Shown: positions 19,830-21,592 of the stretch, in pieces | How positions within the stretch are numbered: position 1 is the stretch's first letter | Layout of the letters: each line of letters starts with the position of its first letter | Assembly (NCBI GenBank): GCA_035553055.1 | Contig: DATNEK010000111.1 | Location: forward strand, 1 to 21,592 | DNA from: Chersky-822 sp035553055 | Lineage (GTDB): Bacteria > Actinomycetota > Actinomycetes > Streptosporangiales > Streptosporangiaceae | Length of the DNA: 21,592 nucleotides | Direction of reading: 5' to 3' | The notes under the pieces: model-generated | The model's input: the letters and a program-made list of their open reading frames with translations, nothing else | What the model was told of the DNA's origin: nothing | The model's database searches: none | Program-made: the position numbers and the translations under genes

Positions 19830-21368
19830 ATGAGCGTCCTAGCAATCGACGCCGGCACGACCGGTGTCACCGCACTCATCGTGGCCGCCGACGGCAGCGT
19901 GACAAGCCGGGGTTACTCGGAGTTCAGTCAGTATTTTCCCGAACCTGGCTGGGTTGAGCAGGCGCCTGGCGGGATATGGGATGCCACGCTGAAGGCTTGC
20001 GCCGGGGCGCTCGCTGCTCACGGGGCCGTTGACCATCCGGACGCCGACCCGATTAGCTGCGTCGGCATCACAAACCAGCGCGAGACCGCCGTGCTATGGG
20101 ATCGCTCCACGTTGGTCGCGCCGCACCGGGCGATCGTCTGGCAAGATCGGCGGACGGCCAGGATTTGCGCTGAACTCCGCGACGCAGGACACGAGGATCG
20201 AGTCGCCGAGCTCACCGGACTGCGGCTCGATCCATACTTCACCGCGACCAAGCTGACCTGGCTGGCCAGTCATGTGCCCTCGGTATGGGCCGATGTCTCA
20301 AGCGGCGCGGTAGCCGTCGGGACGGTGGACTCCTACCTCATCGCGAGGCTGACCGGCGGCCGACGGCACGCCATCGACGCCTCCAACGCGTCGCGGACAC
20401 TGCTGTTCGACATCAACGCCGGGCAGTGGTCTGGCGAACTCTGCGAGCTCTTCGGGGTGCCGCCATCGGCGCTACCCGAGGTAGTCGCCTCAACCGGTGT
20501 AATCGCCTCGACCGACCCCGAGGCCTTTCTTGGGCTATCTGTGCCGATCGCCGGCGTCGCTGGCGACCAGCAAGCGGCCCTGTTCGGCCAGGCTTGTTAC
20601 GAACCCGGCTCGTCGAAGTGCACGTATGGCACGGGCTCGTTCTTGCTGACAAACACCGGCTCGCAGCTGGTGCGTTCGCGCGCCGGCTTGCTGACGACCG
20701 TCGCGTGGATGGATCCAAGCGGTGCGCTGACCTATGCGCTCGAAGGGGCTGTCTTTGTGACCGGCGCCGCGATTCAGTGGCTGCGGGACGGACTCGGCGT
20801 GATCCACAGCGCGAGCGACAGCGAAGAACTCGCCCGATCGGTGGACGACTCCGGCGGAGTAGTGTTCGTGCCCGCGCTGACCGGGCTCGGGGCGCCTGAC
20901 TGGGATCCCGAGGCCCGCGGCGCGATATTCGGCCTGACCCGAGGCGTGACGAAAGCTCACCTGGCCCGGGCGACGCTAGAAGCCATCGCGTTCGAGGTGC
21001 GTGATGTCATGGACGTGATGGCGGCGGAAGCCGGCGCAGGCGGGCCGCATGGTGCCGGAGGCGCGGAAGGTACGTCGCTGCGAGTCGACGGCGGGGCATC
21101 GGCCAACGACCTGCTGATGCAGATCCAGGCAGATCAACTTCAGGTGCCAGTGGAAAGGCCCGTGGTTGCCGAGACCACTGGCCTGGGCGCGGCTTTCCTC
21201 GCCGGGCTAGCCACCGGCATCTGGTCCTCCACCGACGAACTAGCCGCGACCTGGCAACTCGACCGGCGTTTCGAACCAGGCGGCCGGGACGACTCGGCGC
21301 ACCGGCGATGGCGGGAAGCAGTGCGCCGCTCGCTGCGGTGGGCTAGCGACGATGCCGGCCCCGACTGA
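19830..21368 (+). CDS. glpK: Glycerol kinase (FGGY family)
   Basis: The 512-residue protein phosphorylates glycerol to glycerol 3-phosphate using ATP. Family motifs run from the N-terminal AIDAGTTGVTALIV (5-18) through WVEQAPGGIW, GITNQRETAVLWD, IVWQDRRT, GVAGDQQAALFGQ, YGTGSFLLTNTG and VFVPALTGLGAPDWDP to LRVDGGASANDLLMQIQAD and TGLGAAFLAGLATG. The N-terminus has DAGTT where many glycerol kinases have DQGTT, and a Gly/Ala-rich insert (AEAGAGGPHGAGGAEG) precedes the last ATP motif. No glpF or glpD lies nearby. CACACT 6 nt before the ATG could be a weak -10 for a leaderless mRNA. Other FGGY sugar kinases are less likely because GITNQRET is characteristic of glycerol kinase. Confidence 0.92.
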   Translation: MSVLAIDAGTTGVTALIVAADGSVTSRGYSEFSQYFPEPGWVEQAPGGIWDATLKACAGALAAHGAVDHPDADPISCVGITNQRETAVLWDRSTLVAPHRAIVWQDRRTARICAELRDAGHEDRVAELTGLRLDPYFTATKLTWLASHVPSVWADVSSGAVAVGTVDSYLIARLTGGRRHAIDASNASRTLLFDINAGQWSGELCELFGVPPSALPEVVASTGVIASTDPEAFLGLSVPIAGVAGDQQAALFGQACYEPGSSKCTYGTGSFLLTNTGSQLVRSRAGLLTTVAWMDPSGALTYALEGAVFVTGAAIQWLRDGLGVIHSASDSEELARSVDDSGGVVFVPALTGLGAPDWDPEARGAIFGLTRGVTKAHLARATLEAIAFEVRDVMDVMAAEAGAGGPHGAGGAEGTSLRVDGGASANDLLMQIQADQLQVPVERPVVAETTGLGAAFLAGLATGIWSSTDELAATWQLDRRFEPGGRDDSAHRRWREAVRRSLRWASDDAGPD

Positions 21369-21369
21369 G

Positions 21370-21490
21370 CGCGAGAACGCTACGCCAAGCAGACTCCCGA
21401 CAACGCCCACCCCGACCCACCGCGACAACGCCACGCCAAGCAGACTCCCGACAACGCCCACCCTGAGCCAGTCCAACAACGCCACGCCAG
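21370..21490. repeat. 51-nt tandem repeat, about 2.4 copies
   Basis: Copy 1 is 21370-21420, copy 2 is 21421-21471 and a partial third copy runs to about 21490. The period is exactly 51 nt. Copies 1 and 2 share the block ACGCCAAGCAGACTCCCGAC and ACAACGCCCACCC after it, with a few substitutions. The array begins right after the glpK stop codon. The rest of the window (to 21592) shows no further feature. Confidence 0.85.
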
Positions 21491-21592
21491 GCGGGCCGCG
21501 ATCAGCCGCCCACCTACAGGTAGCGTCGTGCTCAGCCTTCGGCCGGCACAGTCCGGATCGACGTGACGGGCTGGGGAGCGCCATCCCGGCTT

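Noticed and set aside
21370..21490. CRISPR array
   Set aside because: The 51-nt copies are contiguous, with no separate variable spacers and no cas genes.
21240..21584. Minus-strand 114-codon frame with 17-residue hydrophobic repeats
   Set aside because: It overlaps the end of glpK, and its repetitive part is explained by the 51-nt DNA repeat. No ribosome site or homologous motif supports it.

Overview
The window is high-GC DNA from an actinomycete. The evidence is the very GC-rich codon use, frequent GTG and TTG starts, the protein families present (a Rv2175c-type DNA-binding protein, a PASTA kinase, a GGEDT-type phosphofructokinase), and a gene order that resembles from memory the metF/idsA2/Rv2175c/pknL/DAHP-synthase neighbourhood of Mycobacterium and the equivalent stretch in Streptomyces. 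The order or family of the organism cannot be fixed from this sequence alone.

Layout. Positions 1-8.2 kb hold the start of metF (minus strand, cut by the window edge), a divergent polyprenyl diphosphate synthase, then on the minus strand thiE, a Rv2175c-like DNA-binding protein and a ferredoxin-reductase-like flavoprotein. Divergent from these is thiO-thiS-thiG behind a TPP riboswitch, followed by a PASTA Ser/Thr kinase (pknL-like). Positions 8.2-12.9 kb hold a molybdopterin oxidoreductase (minus), DAHP synthase (aroF type) preceded by an apparent aromatic-amino-acid leader peptide and attenuator, thiI (minus), a GNAT acetyltransferase and a convergent MarR regulator. A phosphofructokinase (minus, PPi-type signature) ends the core block at about 14.0 kb.

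From about 14.2 to 19.8 kb the composition looks less GC-rich and the content becomes accessory: a TIR-STAND NTPase-TPR protein (immune or NLR-like architecture), a minus-strand pair of HAD phosphatase and P-loop kinase, and a divergent APH-fold phosphotransferase that may have a coupled mini-ORF in front of it. A glycerol kinase (glpK) and a short 51-nt tandem repeat close the window.

How the genes work together. ThiE, ThiO, ThiS, ThiG and ThiI are all connected to thiamine and sulfur-transfer chemistry, but only thiO-thiS-thiG lies behind the visible riboswitch. Many genes have a TANNNT -10 element 6-7 nt before the start codon, so leaderless transcription appears common here. The leader in front of aroF combines such a leaderless start with a run of Tyr/Trp/Phe codons and a 13-bp terminator hairpin, and is the best regulatory discovery candidate. 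The TIR-STAND island is the best candidate for an undescribed system, but a functional link among its genes is not shown by the sequence.
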